Shown one piece after another: positions 27,501-35,430 of a stretch of DNA of 63,870 nt. The notes beneath the pieces are model-generated. The model ran no database searches. It saw only the letters and a program-made list of their open reading frames with translations, and was not told the origin of the DNA. Both the position numbers and the translations under genes were made by a program. Source of the stretch: Arcanobacterium haemolyticum (lineage in GTDB: Bacteria > Actinomycetota > Actinomycetes > Actinomycetales > Actinomycetaceae); assembly GCA_021532125.1 (NCBI GenBank), contig JADYUX010000008.1, forward strand, positions 1-63,870. Direction: 5' to 3'. Position 1 is the first letter of the stretch. Every line of letters starts with the position of its first letter.

Positions 27501-28204
27501 CCGTCATCGAAATCTGCGTTGAAGACGCCTCAGGCGTACGCGCCGCACGCGAAGGCGGCGCCGACCGCGTCGAGCTCTGCTTCGACCTCACCTGCGGTGG
27601 TTTGACTCCGCATGACGAGACAGTACTTGCCTCACTCCAAGTCGCTCCCCCACTCGGCATCGCCTTCCTCGTGCGAAACCGCCCAGGGAACTTCGTCTAC
27701 ACCAACGACGAAGTACGCGACATGTGCGCGCAGATCACCCATCTACGCAACCTCGTCGACAACAACCTTCCGGCAGGGGAAACGCTGCCCATCTCCTTCG
27801 TCGTCGGCGCCGTCACCGAATCGGGTGAGATCGACGTTCCTGCCGCACGCGCCTACACAGCAGCGGCAGGCGACATCCCGATCGCTTTCCATCGAGCCTT
27901 CGACACCCTTAGCGACCAGGATGCCGGCCTCGAGATCCTGAGAGATCTCGGCTACTGCCGGGCACTCACAACAGGCGGAGACCCGTCGAAAGCGAACTAC
28001 ACACAGCTTCGACATCTCATTGACTTCGGCGGAGAGAGCTTCACGATTCTCGCCTCGGGAGGTCTGCGTTCAACGAATGTCGCCGACGCAGTTCAAGCTA
28101 CCGGCGCCCGGGAGATTCACATGCGTGCCCCCGACCCCGACGGGACTGGAACGAGCCTCGATGAAGTCCGTCGTATTGTGAGCGAGGTCCGCCGAGTTTC
28201 GTAG
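27497..28204 (+). CDS. cutC: CutC-family protein (copper homeostasis annotation)
   Basis: 235 residues, a complete CutC TIM barrel: IEICVEDASGVRAAREGGADRVELC at the N terminus, IAFLVRNRPGNFVY, HRAFDTLSD and ALTTGGDPSKA, then ILASGGLRSTNV. Start ATG 27497 overlaps the kinase stop (ATGA) and has AAGGA nine bases upstream; ATG 27488 is less likely. CutC has been linked to copper tolerance, but the enzymatic role of the family is unsettled. Linkage to a ROK kinase and a peptidase argues for a metabolic role here, for example as a lyase or isomerase on a sugar phosphate (inference). Last gene of the operon. Confidence 0.9.
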   Translation: MTVIEICVEDASGVRAAREGGADRVELCFDLTCGGLTPHDETVLASLQVAPPLGIAFLVRNRPGNFVYTNDEVRDMCAQITHLRNLVDNNLPAGETLPISFVVGAVTESGEIDVPAARAYTAAAGDIPIAFHRAFDTLSDQDAGLEILRDLGYCRALTTGGDPSKANYTQLRHLIDFGGESFTILASGGLRSTNVADAVQATGAREIHMRAPDPDGTGTSLDEVRRIVSEVRRVS

Positions 28205-28350
28205 AGGAAACGACGCTCGGCGTATCTGCAATTCCTTACATCACCTCGTGGTTGCGGGTGCGAGCCTCCGCGAGGGTTCTCCGGCGCGGGCGAGCATTGT
28301 CACGCCCGGACAGTGCTGCGCACGTGTGCCGAGTGCTCTACCGTTGAATC

Positions 28351-29214
28351 ATGCTTGCTGGAATTGAGACGGGTGGGACAAAGATCTTCTGTGGCGTTGC
28401 CGAGGCAGAAGATCCCACGACGATCGTCGATAAGGTACGTATTCCCACAACATCGCCCGACGAAGCCCTCAGCGCCGTTCGGGATTTTCTCGACGAACAC
28501 TGTGGTGCCGCTGGCCCAGAGGCCATCGGTGTCGCCTCCTTTGGCCCACTCGATACCAACCCGACTTCGTCAACGTATGGATTCATCACCTCAACGCCGA
28601 AGCCAGGTTGGGCTCAGACCGACCTTCATAATCTCATCCCTCTCACGGGTTTCAATTCCCCGATCTCGTTCATCACTGACGTATCTGGCTCTCTTCTCGG
28701 CGAGCGTGAAGCCGGTGCGGCACGCGGACTTGAGAATGTTGCTTACGCGACGGTAGGCACAGGTATCGGTGTTGGAATCTTGTCCGGCGGGACTCTCGTG
28801 ACTGGACATGGGACTCCCGAGCTGGGCCATATCCTCGTTCGTCGGCACCCAGATGATTCTTTCGACGGTATGTGCCCTTATCACGGCGACTGCCTTGAAG
28901 GCTTGGCCTGTGGGCCGGCTATTGAGGCTCGTTGGGGAGCGCCTGCCGAAGGGAAGAACCTTGAGATCGTGTCGTATTACGTGGCTCAGCTTCTTCTTAC
29001 AATCACCTTGTCTGTTGCTCCTGAGCGCATCGTCATTGGTGGCGGTGTCATGAAGACGCCTGGGATGATGGAATCAGCGCGGGCCACATACTCGAAGCTT
29101 GTTGCCGATTATCTTCCTCCCGTTGATCTCGACTCGTATATTGTGCCGCCAGCTCTCGGTGATTTTTCTGGCTTGACGGGCGCGTTAGTTCTCGCGAAGT
29201 CGCTCATCTCATAA
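28351..29214 (+). CDS. Fructokinase-like ROK kinase
   Basis: 287 residues. MLAGIETGGTKIFCGVAE is the start typical of bacterial fructokinases (ScrK/GmuE subfamily). GTGIGVGILSGG is the central loop, and the zinc site has the fructokinase form H-x(9)-C-x2-H-x2-C (HPDDSFDGMCPYHGDCLEGL). It would phosphorylate fructose to fructose-6-phosphate or a related hexose. It is separated from cutC by 146 bp with no obvious terminator and is probably a unit of its own. It is distinct from the ROK kinase at 26592. Confidence 0.88.
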   Translation: MLAGIETGGTKIFCGVAEAEDPTTIVDKVRIPTTSPDEALSAVRDFLDEHCGAAGPEAIGVASFGPLDTNPTSSTYGFITSTPKPGWAQTDLHNLIPLTGFNSPISFITDVSGSLLGEREAGAARGLENVAYATVGTGIGVGILSGGTLVTGHGTPELGHILVRRHPDDSFDGMCPYHGDCLEGLACGPAIEARWGAPAEGKNLEIVSYYVAQLLLTITLSVAPERIVIGGGVMKTPGMMESARATYSKLVADYLPPVDLDSYIVPPALGDFSGLTGALVLAKSLIS

Positions 29215-29280
29215 AGCTTGGCGAGAGGGGGGTGCACTTCGGTGCTTTGAGGGGCGCCGTGCAGGCGTGATCGATATTGT

Positions 29281-30318
29281 ATGGAGCGTTCGTTCATCAC
29301 CCTCGCGATGGGCCGCGTCGAAACGGCTCCTACAATGGTGCAAGTGAACTCGCCAGTACAAAATCGCCGTCAGTCTCATCGTTCCCGTAGTCGCGACCGC
29401 GGTGCGCTTATCGCTGTCACTATTTTCCCGATCATTGTGTTGTGTGCGGGAGCTGTTGGTTTCACCGAGCCTTCGTGGTTTGTTTCGTTGAAGCCGCAGG
29501 TGCCGTGGATGTTGGGCGTAGTCATGTTCCTCATGGGCATGACGCTGACCGTTGAGGATTTTCGACGAATTTCACGCCGCCCGTGGGTGATTGCGATTGG
29601 TTTGGCTGCCCATTACGTCATCATGCCGCTAGCCGGGTGGGCTGTGGCCTACATGCTTCATCTCCCTCCTGAGCTTGCTGTTGGTGTCATCCTTGTGGGG
29701 TGCGCTCCAAGTGGCACGGCGTCGAACGTCATGACGTATTTGGCGAAAGGTGATGTGGCCTTAGCCGTGTCGATTGCAACCGTATCAACCGCTGTAGCAC
29801 CGATTCTCATGCCGACGTTGACCTTGTGGCTCGCTCACCAATTTGTTGCGATTCCAGCACTCGCCATGTTTGGCGACATTGTGAAAAGTGTGGTTGTCCC
29901 CGTGGTTGCGGGGATTCTTGTGCGCCTGTGCGCGCCGCGGCTGGTGAAGCTGACGGCGCCGGCCATGCCGTGGATTTCGGTGCTGGCTATCGCTTTCATT
30001 GTGGCTGTCGTGATGGCGGGGAGTGCTGAGGCGTTCCAGTCGGCAGGTTTGCTGGTTGTGTTGGCTGTGGTGTGCCATAACGGTATCGGGATGCTGCTCG
30101 GGTATCTTGCGGGGCGTGCGTGTGGTTTGGATGCGGCTGCCCGCCGGACATTGTGTTTTGAGGTGAGTATGCAGAATTCTGGACTCGCTGCTTCGCTGGC
30201 AACAACATATTTTTCACCGGTATCGGCACTGGCTCCCGCTATTTTCTCGATATGGCATAACGTTTCTGGTGCTGTTGTGGCTGCTTTTATGGCGCGTGCA
30301 CCTTTGCACAGGAGATAG
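29281..30318 (+). CDS. Bile acid:sodium symporter family (BASS) transporter
   Basis: 345 residues from ATG 29281, or 327 from ATG 29335; neither has a clear ribosome site, and the basic stretch QNRRQSHRSRSRDRG precedes the first helix either way. About nine to ten hydrophobic helices. The family signatures are VMFLMGMTLTVEDFRRI, GCAPSGTASNVMTYLAKGDVALAV (the crossover helix region) and FEVSMQNSGLAA. Bacterial members move bile acids, pantoate, pyruvate or other organic anions with Na+; the substrate is unknown. Ends before a hairpin terminator shared with the convergent TPR-like gene. Confidence 0.9.
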   Translation: MERSFITLAMGRVETAPTMVQVNSPVQNRRQSHRSRSRDRGALIAVTIFPIIVLCAGAVGFTEPSWFVSLKPQVPWMLGVVMFLMGMTLTVEDFRRISRRPWVIAIGLAAHYVIMPLAGWAVAYMLHLPPELAVGVILVGCAPSGTASNVMTYLAKGDVALAVSIATVSTAVAPILMPTLTLWLAHQFVAIPALAMFGDIVKSVVVPVVAGILVRLCAPRLVKLTAPAMPWISVLAIAFIVAVVMAGSAEAFQSAGLLVVLAVVCHNGIGMLLGYLAGRACGLDAAARRTLCFEVSMQNSGLAASLATTYFSPVSALAPAIFSIWHNVSGAVVAAFMARAPLHRR

Positions 30319-30366
30319 CCCCTGCTTGCGATATGCCTCAGTTCTGCCCCTTCCCTCGGTACCTGT

Positions 30367-30384
30367 GCCGACGTGTACGTCGGC
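30367..30384. terminator. Hairpin between convergent genes
   Basis: GCCGACG-TGTA-CGTCGGC, a perfect 7-bp GC-rich stem, 48 nt after the BASS stop. A second hairpin GAGCC-GCCT-GGCTC (30518-30531) lies just past the stop of the minus-strand gene and probably serves that one. Confidence 0.6.
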
Positions 30385-30543
30385 TGGCGAGATAGCGCTC
30401 AGCTCGGCACTCTCATCGTGGTGGACTGACATGAGCCAGCAGTGTTCAAGCCTCAGATGGCTCACTGCACTCCCTCTCGGTGGTCTGGGGATGAGAGCGC
30501 GCTGAGTGCCCAGCATTGAGCCGCCTGGCTCGGGCTGCTTCCG

Positions 30544-32436
30544 TTAGAGAACCTTGAGAAGTTCCTCCGCTTTTTCGGTTTGTCCGGTCGAACGCAGGAG
30601 ATCGAGGAGCTCTTCACCACATTTTGTTCGCTCGTCAAGTCTGCGAGCGAGTGTGAATCCTTCAAAGGCGGAATCTAGGGCAAAGATTGCATCCTCTGTG
30701 TGTCCGAGTTGCGCGGCGAGCCTTCCTGCCAGCCAGAAGGATTCGGCTGCATTTGTCATGGACGACCCTTGCTTGCCAAATTCCTCACCGGCTTGGAAGG
30801 CGAGCTCATACGCGCGTGGGAGATCCTCAGCCTGTGCATCAAGGGAGCGGGCGAGACTATCTCGCAATCCTGTGCGCACGCGCGCCAATGCTGCCGGTAT
30901 CTCAGCCATCCCGTCGAGATCAGAAAGTATATCGGCTTGGTGGGATGCCACGATTCCGATGACTCCGTGTTCGTACGCGATCGGCGCCCACGCATCAAGC
31001 ACGTGCGCAATGAGCTCACTTGAGGCGTCACCTGCCCGAAGAAGTGAGACGGCCCTGCCAAAAAGTTCCGAGCACATTCCTTCGCCGGCAGCGTTGAGAG
31101 ATTGAGCGGCCTCCGCAAGTGCTATGCCAGCTTTATCAAGGTATCCCGCTTCTTCGGCGGAGCTACTTGCCCGCTGGTAGTAGTAGGCGGCCCTCAAGTA
31201 ATCTTTCACAGCTAAGGCATCTTCGGCGCGCTGCCATGCCTCGGCTTCCGTGAGCGTGCCTGCCGTAGCCTCGGGGCTCGGCGCTTCTCCTGATCCTTCC
31301 GGTGATGGATCACCTGAACTGTTCGTATCTTCCACGAAAAGCGACTGCTCGATCTGAGGCATCTGCTCACCAGAGCGCGACGCTTCGATAAGTGCCCGAG
31401 CTTGGGCATCAAGATCGAGGACGCGCACACCCGCGGGAGCGTTGATGCACTCGTCGAGGGCATCACAATATTTCGAGGTTCCGTTTCGACGATCAAAGGC
31501 TTCAGCAAGGGCGCGCGCTTCATCGATGTAATCCGCTCGCATCTGCTCGTAATGCGGATCGGCGGCCACGCTCAGACCCATAATTGTGTGTAGGAGAAAT
31601 TGCAAAGTGGCAAGCGGAGAATCTCCACTTCTGTGGCGCTCCCATTCGTTGATCAAGCGAACTGCCCGATCGATATGCCCCGCCCGTGCAAGGAACTCGA
31701 TCTGGCGTGCATCGCCGAGGTTCGAATGCGGCTCGTCGGTTTTCGCTGCCAGCGCCTCCTTGTATGCACGGATCGCTAATGCATCTTGACCACTTCTCAA
31801 CGCAGCGAGGGCGAGCGTGTTCCGAGTTCCCCACGGTTCCTGATTACATTCGCCGCGCTGCGTGAGCGCGATACGAACCGCATCCTCAAACTTCTTACTA
31901 CCGAGATAATAGGCAGCTTGCTGCCCAACCTCACACGCCTTGCAATCATCCCCGTCCGACGAAGGCCAGGAGAGCCACTCCTCCATACGCGCCTCCACAT
32001 CATCCGCACCCCGATGACCTGCCCACGACAGACGCGCCATCTTCACCGGGCCTAGACCAATACCAGCGAGCTGATACCGCCGCTCCATATCGTCGATAAG
32101 GGCATCGACCTGCTCAGCAGAAATAACTGGATAATCCATCGCATCGTTGACCACCCACTTGTACTCCCAATACATATTGCGGCGATCAACCTCATCGAAA
32201 AGCTCCGGGCGTGAATCATAGGTGCGCAGTACCCGTGCATAGGTTGCGAGGGCATTCACCCCATCTTCGGCAAACGTGTAGGCCTCAACAAGGTCGAGTA
32301 AGGACGCCGCGATAAACTCCTCGTGCTCCGATTCAGCTACCGTATTGACGAGATTTTCGGCAGCAACAATACGCGCCTGCCCGTAGGGCATCGACGAAAT
32401 CCTACGAAACTCGCCAATGATTTCTGAGCGTTCCAC
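30544..32436 (-). CDS. Helical-repeat (TPR-like) protein paired with the Hsp90 homologue
   Basis: 630 residues, almost wholly helical, with repeated A/L/Y-rich pairs of helices such as AYTFAEDGVNALATYARVL and DYLRAAYYYQRASSSAEEAG. These are typical of degenerate tetratricopeptide repeats, covering residues about 25-300 and 400-620. An acidic low-complexity linker (SGDPSPEGSGEAPSPEA) separates the halves. No signal or membrane segment, so it is cytoplasmic. GTG start with a textbook AGGAGG. It lies 134 bp downstream of the Hsp90-like gene on the same strand, which makes a co-chaperone or client-adaptor role plausible; that is inference. I know no named family for it. Confidence 0.72.
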   Translation of the reverse strand: MERSEIIGEFRRISSMPYGQARIVAAENLVNTVAESEHEEFIAASLLDLVEAYTFAEDGVNALATYARVLRTYDSRPELFDEVDRRNMYWEYKWVVNDAMDYPVISAEQVDALIDDMERRYQLAGIGLGPVKMARLSWAGHRGADDVEARMEEWLSWPSSDGDDCKACEVGQQAAYYLGSKKFEDAVRIALTQRGECNQEPWGTRNTLALAALRSGQDALAIRAYKEALAAKTDEPHSNLGDARQIEFLARAGHIDRAVRLINEWERHRSGDSPLATLQFLLHTIMGLSVAADPHYEQMRADYIDEARALAEAFDRRNGTSKYCDALDECINAPAGVRVLDLDAQARALIEASRSGEQMPQIEQSLFVEDTNSSGDPSPEGSGEAPSPEATAGTLTEAEAWQRAEDALAVKDYLRAAYYYQRASSSAEEAGYLDKAGIALAEAAQSLNAAGEGMCSELFGRAVSLLRAGDASSELIAHVLDAWAPIAYEHGVIGIVASHQADILSDLDGMAEIPAALARVRTGLRDSLARSLDAQAEDLPRAYELAFQAGEEFGKQGSSMTNAAESFWLAGRLAAQLGHTEDAIFALDSAFEGFTLARRLDERTKCGEELLDLLRSTGQTEKAEELLKVL

Positions 32437-32570
32437 CGTGCCTCCTTGAATGACGTGATGAGGCCAGCCTAGGTGAGGCTAGCGACAAAATTTGAAAGAT
32501 TTTTCGATTACGAACTCTCTGCCACAGCTCGGCCCCTATCAATGCGCGCACTTCGTCGTCGCTGCGAGAA

Positions 32571-34361
32571 TTACTCACCGCCACGCAACGCAGCCGCAAG
32601 CAGATCTGACAAACTTACGCCCAACGCACGCGCCTCAGCCCCACCGAGCCCCTCGCCTGCCAGCATCACAGCCGACAAGTACAACGAACTCAATGCCGAA
32701 TCAAAAATATCTGATGATTGCGCAGCGAGAAGCTGACGCACAACCGCGGAATTATCATTCAACACCAGCGTGCGAGAACGCTTCGGCACCTCCGTATCAA
32801 GCGATGCCAAAAGACCGCCCCACAGATCCGGCGCCTGCACACTCTCGTTGTGAAGTGCCCGCCGGCGCTGAGCATCAGCATCTTTGAGGATCAGTGCAGG
32901 AAGATCATCCGGGGCGAACTCGCGCACCAGCACCTCACAATCGACCTTCTCCAGAAGCTCATCAGCATGCGCAACCGCACCGCTCACCTCAGCGAGACGG
33001 CTAGCCGGCGGCAACCCCAAGATCTGAACAACATCTTTCGCCTCAAGTTCACGGATACTCCATCCCGATTTCCCGAGGGACGTCACAATGTCCGCGTCAT
33101 ACACGTAGCCTGCATTAACAACCGATAAACCCTGAGCACGAGCCACCGACGAAATACGACGAAAATCTTCCGTCGTACTCGTGTACACGAGAGTCCCTTC
33201 CTCGCGGGCCTCCTCCAACGTGAGTACACCATTCGTCGTCTCATACGGCAATATACGCGCCACCAAATCCAGCATCGTCGGATCTGTCAGAGCAACGGCC
33301 CGCAACGCCAAATGATGCGTGCGGATAAAATCATGAGCAAATTTTCCTTGAGAACTCAGCGCTTCATACAGCCACTGCTTGAGTTGACTGCCCAAAGCCT
33401 CACGGATCTCCCACAAGAATTCGTCGTCATGGATATCTTCACGCGAAGCCGTTGGCGTCACAGCATCGGAGTTAATCACACCCCGCACAAAAAACGCCCA
33501 TTCAGGAAGAATCTTGTCAATCCGAGTTCCGAGCAGCATCCGCTTGGAATACACACGGTGTTGCCCCGTGCCTGGTGCCACCGCCTGCGGCAAGATAAAC
33601 GCCATGCCGCTCAAACCAGCTAATGGCACATGTAGCGGAATCGCTCCGAGGGGTTTCCACCCGAACAAGCTCTCACAGTATCCCGATAGGTCACGCTGCC
33701 CATCCTCCCATGGAAGCTCCTCACGGGTGAGACGACGCCACTTCTCTTCCCCATCAACCTCCACGTTGATCGCCACGTCGTAGGGCAAAAGCGCACCATA
33801 TTCCTGCGCAAGTTGAGCCACCGTCTTATTCGACAACCAATGCTCGCAATCGCGCCGCGCCTTCAATCGCACGCGAGAGCCAATCTCGATATTCTCAGGC
33901 GGAAACTCCTCAAGAGAGAACGTCCCGTCTGCATGACCCACCCACCGAATAGCAGGAACGCCGGGTTCACGCGCCGAGCGCGAGACAACCTCAATTTCGT
34001 CGGCCACCATGAATGTTGCGAGCATGCCGATACCGAATTGCCCGATAAACTCGGCGCGGCCCTCCCCGAGCAACGGATCGCGTTTCGATGAACGCCCGAT
34101 CGTAGCGAGGAGTTCGCGTGCCTCCGCGGAAGTGAGGCCGATACCCGTATCAGAGATCGTCAGAGTGGGCTTTCCATCCTCGTCCGTACTTGTCACGAGG
34201 CGCACTCGCTGAGGAGCATCCGGAGAAAGCTCTTTGCGCGCCGTCATGGCATCAACAGCATTTTGCAGGAGCTCGCGAATATACACTTGCGGGCCCGAAT
34301 ACAGATGGCGAGAAAGTAGATCCACCATTCCTGCAAGATCGACCTGAAAACGGTCGGCCAT
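32571..34361 (-). CDS. Actinobacterial Hsp90-family (HtpG-like) ATPase
   Basis: 596 residues. GHKL ATP-binding motifs are present: E30-LLQN34-AVDA (N box), D71-TGIGL76 and GQFGIGMLATFMVAD (about 107-121). The catalytic-loop region and middle domain follow (SKRMLLGTRIDKILPEWAFFVRGVINSD, TPTASREDIHDD). It is shorter and more divergent than E. coli HtpG (624 aa) and belongs to the separate HSP90 family known in actinobacteria. The C-terminal dimerisation part is short. Start ATG with GAGGAGA; TATAAC (34396-34401 complement) is a possible -10. The next gene on the strand is a helical-repeat protein, reminiscent of eukaryotic Hsp90 and TPR co-chaperones. Confidence 0.88.
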   Translation of the reverse strand: MADRFQVDLAGMVDLLSRHLYSGPQVYIRELLQNAVDAMTARKELSPDAPQRVRLVTSTDEDGKPTLTISDTGIGLTSAEARELLATIGRSSKRDPLLGEGRAEFIGQFGIGMLATFMVADEIEVVSRSAREPGVPAIRWVGHADGTFSLEEFPPENIEIGSRVRLKARRDCEHWLSNKTVAQLAQEYGALLPYDVAINVEVDGEEKWRRLTREELPWEDGQRDLSGYCESLFGWKPLGAIPLHVPLAGLSGMAFILPQAVAPGTGQHRVYSKRMLLGTRIDKILPEWAFFVRGVINSDAVTPTASREDIHDDEFLWEIREALGSQLKQWLYEALSSQGKFAHDFIRTHHLALRAVALTDPTMLDLVARILPYETTNGVLTLEEAREEGTLVYTSTTEDFRRISSVARAQGLSVVNAGYVYDADIVTSLGKSGWSIRELEAKDVVQILGLPPASRLAEVSGAVAHADELLEKVDCEVLVREFAPDDLPALILKDADAQRRRALHNESVQAPDLWGGLLASLDTEVPKRSRTLVLNDNSAVVRQLLAAQSSDIFDSALSSLYLSAVMLAGEGLGGAEARALGVSLSDLLAAALRGGE

Positions 34362-34449
34362 ACGTTCTCCTCACGTACGCGTTTTTGGGAGCGAGGTTAT
34401 ACGACGACTTGCGCGGCAAAGCACATGAGCATCGCTGAGCACGACTCGC

Positions 34450-34465
34450 GCATCGGCACCGATGC
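34450..34465 (-). terminator. Hairpin after the YbjN gene
   Basis: GCATCGG-CA-CCGATGC, a 7-bp stem, with further GCATCGG-like repeats to 34484. It lies between the YbjN stop and the Hsp90 promoter on the minus strand. Confidence 0.5.
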
Positions 34466-34538
34466 TGAGCATCACTGCCGATGCGAAGGCCGCGGCTCCG
34501 ACACCTGTGCCGCAACCGCCGCCTATCCCACGAAGCAC

Positions 34539-35033
34539 TTACTGGCGGCTATCGCGTTCAGCCTCGAAAGCCTTCCATTCCTCCGGGAACGCCTCAGCCA
34601 GATGCTCAAAGAATTGCATGCTTGTGCTCAGCGCGCAGCGGATATTGAGCTGGATCTGTTCGTCAGTGACACCGTGCTCGTAGTCCACGTTATGTTCAGC
34701 CATGACGATGAGATTATTGCTGTCGTTAATAACTGCATACGTCTTAGGCCAAAGTGAACGCGTGTTCCAGCGATTACAGATTTCGACGGCATCGTTGAGA
34801 CGACCGGCGGGAAGTTCCACGTGCCAACGCCCTTGGATGCGCAGGTATTCGTTGTTCTGGCCACCGAGCATAAAGAAGAAGACTGCATTATCCCAGCCGG
34901 CTGCGACATCGCCATCGTCGTCAAGGAAGTACTTAACATCGTCGCGATCGAGTGCTTCCTTCACTCGATCGATAGAGAGTGGTGCAAGTGGATTTGCTGA
35001 CGGCGATGATGCGTCTTTGCTGAAGAAGCCCAT
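34539..35033 (-). CDS. YbjN-domain protein
   Basis: 164 residues. After a low-complexity N terminus, LSIDRVKEALDRDDVKYFLDDDGDVAAGWDNAVFFFML begins the YbjN fold, which resembles type III secretion chaperones. NRWNTRSLWPKTYAVINDSN and a helical C terminus complete it. Actinobacterial YbjN proteins are cytoplasmic and of unknown function. Single gene downstream of the tRNA-Thr/palindrome region. I cannot assign a role beyond a likely protein-protein adaptor. Confidence 0.8.
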   Translation of the reverse strand: MGFFSKDASSPSANPLAPLSIDRVKEALDRDDVKYFLDDDGDVAAGWDNAVFFFMLGGQNNEYLRIQGRWHVELPAGRLNDAVEICNRWNTRSLWPKTYAVINDSNNLIVMAEHNVDYEHGVTDEQIQLNIRCALSTSMQFFEHLAEAFPEEWKAFEAERDSRQ

Positions 35034-35183
35034 ACCGAACCTCCGAATCGTCGTAGTAGATGAGCCTATGGGTTATGGCCTACGCCCGAGTCTACAGTGT
35101 GTGAGAGACAGGAATTGCTCCGTTTTCCTTGTGGAAGGATGGGTAACGCTTTAACTATCGGTAAGCACGACCACGACATGCAG

Positions 35184-35213
35184 AAACCCCGGAATCTTAA
35201 GATTCCGGGGTTT
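35184..35213 (-). terminator. Perfect 30-bp palindromic terminator after tRNA-Thr
   Basis: AAACCCCGGAATCTT and its exact complement run from 35184 to 35213 with no loop, directly downstream of the tRNA on the minus strand. It could also stop plus-strand readthrough. Confidence 0.75.
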
Positions 35214-35218
35214 TCCTG

Positions 35219-35291
35219 AGCCACCTGTGAGAATCGAACTCACGACCTATTCATTACGAGTGAATCGCTCTGCCGACTGAGCTAAGGTGGC
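35219..35291 (-). tRNA. tRNA-Thr (anticodon CGT)
   Basis: 73 nt. The acceptor stem is GCCACCT/AGGTGGC with discriminator T. D arm TAGCTCAGTCGGCAGAGC. The anticodon loop CTCGTAA lies between ATTCA and TGAAT, reading ACG codons. T arm GTGAGTTCGATTCTCAC. No CCA is encoded. Confidence 0.97.
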
Positions 35292-35316
35292 ACGCTGTGT
35301 TTCCACAACGTCGGAT

Positions 35317-35346
35317 ACTTTACCGAAGCTCGCTATCACCCCGCAA
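35317..35346 (-). promoter_or_regulatory. Candidate promoter of tRNA-Thr
   Basis: On the minus strand TTGCGG (35346-35341), an 18-bp spacer and TAAAGT (35322-35317), placing the transcript start about 20 nt before the tRNA. Confidence 0.5.
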
Positions 35347-35430
35347 GCCGCAAGGTGTGACAACGAACTCAACCTCTGACCCCATCGCTGGTCGGTACGA
35401 GACTATGCCCCGATTCGTCGCCGACATTCG

